A stretch of 64,000 nucleotides of DNA from Styela clava. Lineage: Eukaryota; Chordata; Ascidiacea; Stolidobranchia; Styelidae. The stretch is taken from positions 22,046,001-22,110,000 of the forward strand of contig NC_135253.1 of NCBI RefSeq assembly GCF_964204865.1, given 5' to 3'. The notes below the pieces were generated by a model. It worked only from the letters and a program-made list of their open reading frames with translations. It made no database searches and was not told the origin of the DNA. Position 1 is the stretch's first letter; each line of letters opens with the position of its first letter. Positions 56,271 to 64,000 of this stretch are shown here, piece after piece. The translations under genes were made by a program, and so were the position numbers.

Positions 56271-56561
56271 GCTTAGAACTAGACGGCAATTGATGAGACT
56301 GTTCACTCTTGTTTATTTAATACCATCGAAAACTTCCAAGTTTCCGTAAGAATTTTCCCTGACAGCCGTCACGCTTGGCGGATTAAAAACCGTGTTCCCA
56401 TAAACCCACGCAAGGTAATCAGAGGTGCGACGGCGAGCATATTCCAACGCCTAGAACGATGAGCAACACCTCCGAGAGGGAAGACTCAAAATTCGAGCTA
56501 TTGTATCTTCGAAATACTTATACGTGGTGTTTGTGAATGAAGTAAGGAAATGATAAACTCT

Positions 56562-56634
56562 TGTTTCCGCCCGGGCTCGAACCGGGGACCTTTCGCGTGT
56601 AAAGCGAACATGATAATCACTACACTACGGAAAC
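56562..56634 (-). tRNA. tRNA-Val-TAC: tRNA-Val (UAC), G19A class
   Basis: D-loop GTGATTATCAT; left of L copy 6; TTT only. Confidence 0.8.
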
Positions 56635-56770
56635 GCTCGCCACTGGACGCCAATTGATAAGACTGTTCACTCTTGTTTATATAATACCCTCAAAAACTTC
56701 CGAGTTTCCAGTCGCAAGAATTTTCACAGACAGCCGTCACGCTTGGCGGATTAAAAACCGTGTTCTCATA

Positions 56771-57135
56771 ATTAAAACGTGATACAGCGCAATTTTGGAT
56801 GAAATATCAGATCTCATACGATTTATAGAAAATTTAGGAATAAATCAAAGTAATATCCTTCTGACAAAAAAATCAATCTTTCACCACTAAACATTTCAAA
56901 GCAATTGGTCTAGTATTCAACGAAAAAAGCGAATATATCATGACGAAGAAGAAGGACATCAATAAGAACATAATATCAAAACGATTCAACGGTCCACGTG
57001 TCCAATAAGACAACAACAAGTCGCTCAGACACTTCTTTCGCATGATTTCCACGCATTGTTGTTATTGTTGTTGCCTTTGTTTTCGTGGCTTTGCGTGTTA
57101 TTTGTCAGCTTTCATACGTGTTTTCAAAAAAAAAA
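56771..57135. repeat. L segment, copy 6
   Basis: Shorter by loss of one 'aacaac' step ('aataagaacataatatc'). Confidence 0.92.
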
Positions 57136-57161
57136 GTGGTCGTAAGGAAATGATAAACCCT

Positions 57162-57234
57162 TGTTTCCGCCCGGGCTTGAACCGGGGACCTTTCGCGTGT
57201 GAAGCGAACGTGATAACCACTACACTACGGAAAC
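57162..57234 (-). tRNA. tRNA-Val-CAC: tRNA-Val (CAC)
   Basis: Consensus CAC with TTCAAGC T-loop; T-run from the L segment downstream. Confidence 0.95.
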
Positions 57235-57528
57235 GCTCGCCACTGGACGCCAATTGATAAGACTGTTCACTCTTGTTTATATAATACCCTCAAAAACTTC
57301 CGAGTTTCCAGTCGTAAGAATTTTCCCTGACAGCCGTCACGCTTGGCGGATTAAAAACCGTGTTCTCATAAACCCACGCAAGGTAATAAGAGGTGCGACG
57401 GCGAGCATATTCCAACGCCTAGAACGATGAGCAACACCTCCGAGGGGAAGACTCAAAATTCGAGCTATTGTATCTTCGAAATACTTATACGTGATGTTTG
57501 TGAATGAAGTAAGGAAAAAATAAACCCT

Positions 57529-57601
57529 TGTTTCCGCCCGGGCTCGAACCGGGGGCCTTTCGCGTGTTAGGCGAACGTGATAACCACTACACTACGGAAA
57601 C
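57529..57601 (-). tRNA. tRNA-Val-AAC: tRNA-Val (AAC)
   Basis: Loop CTAACAC, one variable-loop change, T6 terminator. Its 5' spacer keeps the SINE B-box (57690). Confidence 0.95.
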
Positions 57602-57853
57602 TACACGAGCCTAGGGATGGATTTCTGCGATTCATAATTCCCAAATTTCCAAACCTCTCGCAAATAACCATCCCTGCTTGGGATTCGAACCTGCAAACCC
57701 ACGCAAGGTAATCAGAGGTGCGATGGCGAGCGTATTCCAACGCCTAGAACGATGAGTGACACCTCCGAGGTGAGGACTCAAAATTCGAGCTATTGTATCT
57801 TTGAAATACTTATACGTGATGTTTGTGAATGAAGTAAGGAAATAATAAACCCT

Positions 57854-57926
57854 TGTTTCCGCCCGGGCTCGAACCGGGGACCTTTCGCGTGTAAAGCGAA
57901 CGTGATAACCACTACACTACGGGAAC
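57854..57926 (-). tRNA. tRNA-Val-TAC: tRNA-Val (UAC), acceptor mismatch
   Basis: 5' end GTTCCCG (C-A at pair 4-69); same change at 61569, also next to an AAC gene. Confidence 0.83.
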
Positions 57927-58220
57927 GCTCAGAACTAGACGGCAATTGATAAGACTGTTCACTCTTGTTTATTTGATACCATCGAAAACTTCCGAGTTTC
58001 CAGTCGCAAGAATTTTCCCTGACAGCCGTCACGCTTGGCGGATTAAAAACCGTGTTCCCATAAACCCACGCAAGGTAATAAGAGGTGCGACGGCGAGCAT
58101 ATTCCAACGCCTAGAACGATGAGCAACACCTCCGAGGGGAAGACTCAAAATTCGAGCTCTTGTATCTTCGAAATACTTATACGTGATGTTTGTGAATGAA
58201 GTAAGGAAAAAATAAACCCT

Positions 58221-58293
58221 TGTTTCCGCCCGGGCTCGAACCGGGGACCTTTCGCGTGTAAAGCGAACGTGATAACCACTACACTACGGAAAC
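58221..58293 (-). tRNA. tRNA-Val-TAC: tRNA-Val (UAC)
   Basis: Consensus UAC, T6 terminator. Confidence 0.97.
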
Positions 58294-58587
58294 GCTCACC
58301 ACTGGACGGCAATTGATAAGAATGTTCACTCTTGTTTATTTAATACCCTCAAAAACTTCCGAGTTTCCAGTCGCAAGAATTTTCACAGACAGCCGTCACG
58401 CTTGGCGGATTAAAAACCGTGTACCCATAAACCCACGCAAGGTAATCAGAGGTGCGACGGCGAGCATATTCCAACGCCTAGAACGATGAGCAACAACTCC
58501 GAGGGGAAGACTCAAAATTCGAGCTATTGTATGTTTGAAATACTTATACGTGATGTTTGTGAATGAAGTAAGGAAATAATAAACCCT

Positions 58588-58660
58588 TGTTTCCGCCCGG
58601 GCTCGAACCGGGGACCTTTCGCGTGTAAAGCGAACGTGATAACCACTACACTACGGTAAC
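58588..58660 (-). tRNA. tRNA-Val-TAC: tRNA-Val (UAC), acceptor mismatch
   Basis: GTTACCG 5' end as at 56198; both are followed by a G19A copy and an L segment. Confidence 0.82.
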
Positions 58661-58950
58661 GCTCAGAACTAGACGGCAATTGATAAGACTGTTCACTCTT
58701 GTTAATTTAATACCATCGAAAACTTCCGAGTTTCCGTAAGAATTTTCCCTGACAGCCGTCACGCTTGGCGGATTAAAAACCGTGTTCCCATAAACCCACG
58801 CAAGGTAATCAGAGGTGCGACGGCGAGCATATTCCAACGCCTAGAACGATGAGCAACACCTCCGAGGGGAAGACTCAAAATTCGAGCTATTGTATCTTCG
58901 AAATACTTATACGTGGTGTTTGTGAATGAAGTAAGGAAATGATAAACTCT

Positions 58951-59023
58951 TGTTTCCGCCCGGGCTCGAACCGGGGACCTTTCGCGTGTAAAGCGAACAT
59001 AATAATCACTACACTACGGAAAC
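58951..59023 (-). tRNA. tRNA-Val-TAC: tRNA-Val (UAC), G19A class
   Basis: D-loop GTGATTATTAT, one more change than its sisters. Confidence 0.76.
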
Positions 59024-59159
59024 GCTCGCCACTGGACGCCAATTGATAAGACTGTTCACTCTTGTTTATATAATACCCTCAAAAACTTCCGAGTTTCCAG
59101 TCGCAAGAATTTTCACAGACAGCCGTCACGCTTGGCGGATTAAAAACCGTGTTCCCATA

Positions 59160-59531
59160 ATTAAAACGTGCTACAGCGCAATTTTGGATGAAATATCAGA
59201 TCTCATACGATTTATAGAAAATTTAGGAATAAATCAAAGTAATATCCTTCTGACAAAAAAATCAATCTTTCACCACTAAACATTTCAAAGCAATTGGTCT
59301 AGTATTCAACGAGAAAAGCGAATATATCATGACGAAGAAGAAGGACATCAACAAGAACAACAACATAATATCAAAACGATTCAACGGTCCACGTGTCCAA
59401 TAAGACAACAACAAGTCGCTCAGACACTTCTTTCGCATGATTTCCACGCATTGTTGTTATTGTTGTTGCCTTTGTTTTCGTGGCTTTGCGTGTTATTTGT
59501 CAGCTTTCATACGTGTTTTCAAAAAAAAAAA
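59160..59531. repeat. L segment, copy 7
   Basis: Close to copy 3; A-run of 12. Confidence 0.92.
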
Positions 59532-59557
59532 GTGGTCGTAAGGAAATGATAAACCCT

Positions 59558-59630
59558 TGTTTCCGCCCGGGCTTGAACCGGGGACCTTTCGCGTGTGAAG
59601 CGAACGTGATAACCACTACACTACGGAAAC
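59558..59630 (-). tRNA. tRNA-Val-CAC: tRNA-Val (CAC)
   Basis: Consensus CAC, TTCAAGC T-loop. Confidence 0.95.
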
Positions 59631-59924
59631 GCTCGCCACTGGACGCCAATTGATAAGACTGTTCACTCTTGTTTATATAATACCCTCAAAAACTTCCGAG
59701 TTTCCAGTCGTAAGAATTTTCCCTGACAGCCGTCACGCTTGGCGGATTAAAAACCGTGTTCCCATAAACCCACGCAAGGTAATCAGAGGTGCGACGGCGA
59801 GCATATTCCAACGCCTAGAACGATGAGCAACACCTCCGAGGGGAAGACTCAAAATTCGAGCTATTGTATCTTCGAAATACTTATACGTGGTGTTTGTGAA
59901 TGAAGTAAGGAAATGATAAACTCT

Positions 59925-59997
59925 TGTTTCCGCCCGGGCTCGAACCGGGGAACTTTCGCGTGTAAAGCGAACATGATAATCACTACACTACGGAAAC
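59925..59997 (-). tRNA. tRNA-Val-TAC: tRNA-Val (UAC), G19A class
   Basis: D-loop GTGATTATCAT plus a variable-loop change (AAAGTTCCCC). Confidence 0.77.
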
Positions 59998-60133
59998 GCT
60001 CGCCACTGGACGCCAATTGATAAGACTGTTCACTCTTGTTTATATAATACCCTCAAAAACTTCCGAGTTTCCAGTCGCAAGAATTTTCACAGACAGCCGT
60101 CACGCTTGGCGGATTAAAAACCGTGTTCCCATA

Positions 60134-60850
60134 ATTAAAACGTGCTACAGCGCAATTTTGGATGAAATATCAGATCTCATACGATTTATAGAAAATTTAG
60201 GAATAAATCAAAGTAATATCCTTCTGACAAAAAAATCAATCTTTCACCACTAAACATTTCAAAGCAATTGGTCTAGTGGCGGTGTGGCTCAACGGGCTAA
60301 GCGTTAGGAATACGCTCGTCACCGCACCTCTAATTGCTCTGCGTGGGTTCGCAGGTTCGAATCCCATGCAGGGATGGTTATGTGCGAGAGGATTGCTGGA
60401 CTCCTCGCCGTCGTTGGGTGGTTCACGTACCGCTGGTCGGTTACGGCTTCCTCCACCACCAAGTCCATGCTTCCGAAAACAAACAATACAGTAAAAAACT
60501 AAATCCCATACCCGACTTGGAATGGTAACCGGACGAGAGGCCGTGGTTCGCCATATGGATAAGCCGTCTTATCGGCTTTCCTCTCCCCGGGATAAATATG
60601 TAAATCCTATCCTATCCTATCCTATTCAACGAGAAAAGCGAATATATCATTACGAAGAAGAAGGACATCAATAAGAACAACAACATAATATCAAAACGAT
60701 TCAACGGTCCACGTGTCCAATATGACAACAACAAGTCGCTCAGACACTTCTTTCGCATGATTTCCACGCATTGTTGATATTGTTGTTGCCTTAGTTTTCG
60801 TGGCTTTGCGTGTTATTTGTCAGCTTTCATACGTGTTTTCAAAAAAAAAA
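60134..60850. repeat. L segment, copy 8, interrupted by a SINE
   Basis: The normal sequence 'ggtctagtattcaacgag' is split after 'ggtctagt' (60277) and resumes at 'attcaacgag' (60624). Confidence 0.92.
60278..60623 (+). mobile_element. tRNA-derived SINE, full length, 346 bp
   Basis: Head 'ggcggtgtggctcaacgggc' (A-box), 'ggttcgcaggttcgaatccc' (B-box), then 'gagaggattgctggactcct', 'accgctggtcggttacggct', 'aagtccatgcttccgaaaac', 'ggataagccgtcttatcggc' and a tail of TATCC repeats. It is the best-preserved member here and serves as reference for the family. No target duplication beyond a base or two is visible. Confidence 0.95.
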
Positions 60851-60876
60851 GTGGTCGTAAGGAAATGATAAACCCT

Positions 60877-60949
60877 TGTTTCCGCCCGGGCTTGAACCGG
60901 GGACCTTTCGCGTGTGAAGCGAACGTGATAACCATTACACTACGGAAAC
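60877..60949 (-). tRNA. tRNA-Val-CAC: tRNA-Val (CAC)
   Basis: CAC with one D-loop change (GTAATGG). Confidence 0.93.
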
Positions 60950-61243
60950 GCTCGCCACTGGACGCCAATTGATAAGACTGTTCACTCTTGTTTATATAAT
61001 ACCCTCAAAAACTTCCGAGTTTCCAGTCGTAAGAATTTTCCCTGACAGCCGTCACGCTTGGCGGATTAAAAACCGTGTTCCCATAAACCCACGCAAGGTA
61101 ATAAGAGGTGCGACGGCGAGCATATTCCAACGCCTAGAACGATGAGCAACACCTCCGAGGGGAAGACTCAAAATTCGAGCTATTGTATCTTCGAAATACT
61201 TATACGTGATGTTTGTGAATGAAGTAAGGAAAAAATAAACCCT

Positions 61244-61316
61244 TGTTTCCGCCCGGGCTCGAACCGGGGACCTTTCGCGTGTTAGGCGAACGTGATAACC
61301 ACTACACTACGGAAAC
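61244..61316 (-). tRNA. tRNA-Val-AAC: tRNA-Val (AAC)
   Basis: Consensus AAC, T6 terminator; 5' spacer keeps the SINE B-box (61400). Confidence 0.97.
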
Positions 61317-61568
61317 TACACGAGCCTAGGGATGGATTTCTGCGATTCATAATTCCCAAATTTCCAAACCTCTCGCAAATAACCATCCCTGCTTGGGATT
61401 CGAACCTGCAAACCCACGCAAGGTAATCAGAGGTGCGATGGCGAGCGTATTCCAACGCCTAGAACGATGAGTAACACCTCCGAGGTGAGGACTCAAAATT
61501 CGAGCTATTGTATCTTTGAAATACTTATACGTGATGTTTGTGAATGAAGTAAGGAAATAATAAACCCT

Positions 61569-61641
61569 TGTTTCCGCCCGGGCTCGAACCGGGGACCTTT
61601 CGCGTGTAAAGCGAACGTGATAACCACTACACTACGGGAAC
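61569..61641 (-). tRNA. tRNA-Val-TAC: tRNA-Val (UAC), acceptor mismatch
   Basis: GTTCCCG 5' end as at 57854. Confidence 0.83.
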
Positions 61642-61935
61642 GCTCAGAACTAGACGGCAATTGATAAGACTGTTCACTCTTGTTTATTTAATACCATCGA
61701 AAACTTCCGAGTTTCCAGTCGCAAGAATTTTCCCTGACAGCCGTCACGCTTGGCGGATTAAAAACCGTGTTCCCATAAACCCACGCAAGGTAATCAGAGG
61801 TGCGACGGCGAGCATATTCCAACGCCTAGAACGATGAGCAACACCTCCGAGGGGAAGACTCAAAATTCGAGCTATTGTATCTTCGAAATACTTATACGTT
61901 ATGTTTGTGAATGAAGTAAGGAAATGATAAACTCT

Positions 61936-62008
61936 TGTTTCCGCCCGGGCTCGAACCGGGGACCTTTCGCGTGTAAAGCGAGCATGATAATCACTACACT
62001 ACGAAAAC
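61936..62008 (-). tRNA. tRNA-Val-TAC: tRNA-Val (UAC), G19A class
   Basis: D-loop GTGATTATCAT, T27 to C, wobble at 5-68. Confidence 0.75.
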
Positions 62009-62145
62009 GCTCGCCACTGGACGCCAATTGATAAGACTGTTCACTCTTGGTTATATATTACCCTCAAAAACTTCCGAGTTTCCAGTCGCAAGAATTTTCA
62101 CAGACAGCCGTCACGCTTGGCGGATTAAAAAACCGTGTTCCCATA

Positions 62146-62517
62146 ATTAAAACGTGATACAGCGCAATTTTGGATGAAATATCAGATCTCATACGATTTA
62201 TAGAAAATTTAGGAATAAATCAAAGTAATATCCTTCTGACAAAAAAATCAATCTTTCACCACTAAACATTTCAAAGCAATTGGTCTAGTATTCAACGAAA
62301 AAAGCGAATATATCATGACGAAGAAGAAGGACATCAACAAGAACAACAACATAATTTCAAAACGATTCAACGGTCCACGTGTCCAATAAGACAACAACAA
62401 GTCTTTCAGACACTTCTTTCGCATGATTTCCACGCATTGTTGTTATTGTTGTTGCCTTTGTTTTCGTGGCCTCGCGTGTTATTTGTCAGCTTTCATACGT
62501 GTTTTCAAAAAAAAAAA
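62146..62517. repeat. L segment, copy 9
   Basis: Reads 'cgtggcctcgcgtgtt' where the others read 'cgtggctttgcg'; A-run of 11. Confidence 0.92.
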
Positions 62518-62543
62518 GTGGTCGTAAGGAAATGATAAACCCT

Positions 62544-62616
62544 TGTTTCGGCCCGGGCTTGAACCGGGGACCTTTCGCGTGTGAAGCGAACGTGATAACC
62601 ACTACACTACGGAAAC
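62544..62616 (-). tRNA. tRNA-Val-CAC: tRNA-Val (CAC), acceptor mismatch
   Basis: Position 67 G to C gives a C-C mismatch. Confidence 0.83.
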
Positions 62617-62910
62617 GCTCGCCACTGGACGCCAATTGATAAGACTGTTCACTCTTTTTTTATATAATACCCTCAAAAACTTCCGAGTTTCCAGTCGCAA
62701 GAATTTTCACAGACGGCCGTCACACTTGGCGGATTAAAACCGTGTTCCCATAAACCCACGCAAGGTAATCAGAGGTGCGATGGCGAGTGTATTCCAACGC
62801 CTAGAACGATGAGCAACACGTCCGAGGGGAGGATTCAAAATCCGAGCTATTGTATCTTTGAAATACTTATACGTGATGTTTGTGAAGGAAGTAAGTAAAA
62901 AATGAACCCT

Positions 62911-62983
62911 TGTTTCGGACCGGGCTCGAACCGGGGACCTTTCGCGTGTGAAGCGAACGTGATAACCACTACACTACGGAAAC
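62911..62983 (-). tRNA. tRNA-Val-CAC: tRNA-Val (CAC), weakened
   Basis: Acceptor mismatch at 67 and a T-stem change at 65; T6 downstream. Confidence 0.8.
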
Positions 62984-63277
62984 GCTCGCCACTGGACGCC
63001 AATTGATAAGACTGTTCACTCTTGTTTATATAATACCCTCAAAAACTTCCGAGTTTCCAGTCGCAAGAATTTTCACAGACAACAGTCACGCTTGGCGGAA
63101 TAAAAATCTTGTTCCCATAAACCCACGCAAGGTAATCAGAGGTGCGGTGGCGAGTGTATTCCAACGCCTAGAACGATGAGTAACACCTCCGAGGGGAGGA
63201 CTCAAAATTCGAGCTATTGTATCTTTGAAATACTTATACGTGATGTTTGTGAATGAAGTAAGGGAATAATAAACCCT

Positions 63278-63350
63278 TGTTTCCGCCCGGGCTCGAACCG
63301 GGGACCTTTCGCGTGTAAAGCGAACGTGATAACCACTACACTACGGAAAC
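63278..63350 (-). tRNA. tRNA-Val-TAC: tRNA-Val (UAC)
   Basis: Consensus UAC. It has the spacer type with SINE B-box otherwise seen beside AAC genes, suggesting anticodon replacement or conversion. Confidence 0.95.
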
Positions 63351-63602
63351 TCCATGATCCTATGGGTGGATTTCTGCAATACATAATTCACAAATTTCCA
63401 AACCTCCCGCAAATAACCATCCCTGCTTGGGATTCGAACCTGCAAACCCACGCAAGGTAATCAGAGGTGCGATGGCGAGCGTATTCCAACGCCTAGAACG
63501 ATGAGTACCACCTCCGAGGGGAGGACTCAAAATTCGAGCTATTTTATCTTTGAAATACTTATACGTGATGTTTGTGAAAGAATTTAGGAAATATTAAACC
63601 CT

Positions 63603-63675
63603 TGTTTCCGCCCGGGCTCGAACCGGGGACCTTTCGCGTGTAAAGAGAACGTGATAACCACTACACTACGGAAAC
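63603..63675 (-). tRNA. tRNA-Val-TAC: tRNA-Val (UAC), weakened
   Basis: One mismatch in the anticodon stem (TTCTC). Confidence 0.85.
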
Positions 63676-63969
63676 GCTCACCACTGGACGGCAATTGATA
63701 AGACTGTTCACTCTTGTTTATTTAATACCCTCAAAAACTTCCGAGTTTCCAGTCGCAAGAATTTTCACAGACAGCCGTCACGCTTGGCGGATTAAAAACC
63801 GTGTTCCCATAAACCCACGCAAGGTAATCAGAGGTGCGACGGCAGGCATATTCCAACGCCTAGAACGATGAGCAACAACTCCGAGGGGAAGACTCAAAAT
63901 TCGAGCTATTGTGTCTTCGAAATACTTATACGTGATGTTTGTGAATGAAGTAAGGAAATGATAAACCCT

Positions 63970-64000
63970 TGTTTCCGCCCGGGCTCGAACCGGGGACCTT
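63970..64000 (-). tRNA. tRNA-Val, cut by the window edge
   Basis: Only the T-arm and the 3' acceptor strand are inside the window; the anticodon is not visible. Confidence 0.9.

Larger units (their letters stand above)
42883..64000. repeat. Dense tandem array of tRNA-Val units
   Basis: Unit on the plus strand: tRNA antisense, then 'gctcgccactggacgccaat', 'gataagactgttcactcttg', 'cttccgagtttccagtcgca', 'cgtcacgcttggcggattaa', an antisense SINE head ('cccacgcaaggtaatcagag' to 'gagcaacacctccgagg'), then 'gaaatacttatacgtgatgt' and 'gtgaatgaagtaagga'. The period is about 355-365 bp, or about 600 bp with an L segment in place of the SINE head. Spacers beside AAC genes start 'tacacgagcctagggatgga' and keep the SINE B-box. 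The array runs off the right edge. Confidence 0.97.

Noticed and set aside
49218-60253. A repeated 78-codon plus-strand frame and a repeated 61-codon minus-strand frame in and beside the L segments.
   Set aside because: They repeat because the DNA repeats. The plus frame runs from the array spacer into L and is lost by small indels in other copies; no splice or codon signal supports it.
43434-64000. Regular repeats separated by spacers, superficially like a CRISPR array.
   Set aside because: The conserved 73-bp piece is a tRNA gene, the spacers are themselves repeated and over 250 bp, and the DNA is clearly eukaryotic.
32887-64000. A mitochondrial or bacterial origin for the tRNA genes.
   Set aside because: The sequence is the standard eukaryotic nuclear tRNA-Val with internal A- and B-boxes, no encoded CCA, and Pol III T-run terminators in many units.

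Overview
This is a stretch of animal nuclear DNA. It is AT-rich, with introns using GT/AG splice sites, many dispersed non-autonomous transposons and tRNA-derived SINEs, and a very large tRNA gene array. No bacterial operon, organellar or viral gene was recognised. An invertebrate deuterostome, possibly an ascidian tunicate, would fit: a sperm RIIa/IQ protein, a secreted chitin-binding protein, and splice acceptors a few bases upstream of start codons as in spliced-leader genomes. That placement is inference.

Left part (1-32.8 kb): ordinary gene-poor DNA with three multi-exon genes I could rebuild by matching splice phases. (1) On the minus strand (8391 to 1190) lies a SPA17-like gene: an N-terminal RIIa dimerisation/docking domain, an acidic linker, an IQ motif, then a huge Ala/Glu/Pro tail encoded largely by a 27-bp minisatellite at 2255-3670. 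(2) On the plus strand (16826-21600) lies a five-exon gene for a 196-residue protein I do not recognise; every intron is phase 0. (3) On the plus strand (25426-29822) lies a five-exon gene for a 109-residue secreted protein with one six-cysteine peritrophin-A (CBM14) chitin-binding domain. Further candidate exons are weak. Between and inside the genes are hAT-type MITEs with exact 8-bp target duplications, a family of near-palindromic MITEs, tRNA-SINE copies, a 150-bp tandem repeat and a long inverted repeat.

Right part (32.9-64 kb): a tRNA-Val gene array. I count 56 minus-strand tRNA-Val genes (the last cut by the window edge), plus one plus-strand deleted copy and one short fragment. All that can be read are valine: 10 AAC, 17 CAC and 28 UAC anticodons. 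Up to about 42.6 kb they are spaced irregularly in roughly 0.2-1.3 kb duplicated blocks. From 43.4 kb to the window end they form a dense array with one gene about every 360 bp, or about 600 bp where a longer spacer is present. Short spacers carry the antisense head of a tRNA-derived SINE. Nine long spacers carry instead a roughly 370-bp A-run-ended segment (called L here). Unit order and shared mutations show higher-order duplication. Nine UAC copies share a D-loop G19-to-A change and lack a nearby T-run terminator. The array is the most unusual thing in the window and continues past its right edge.
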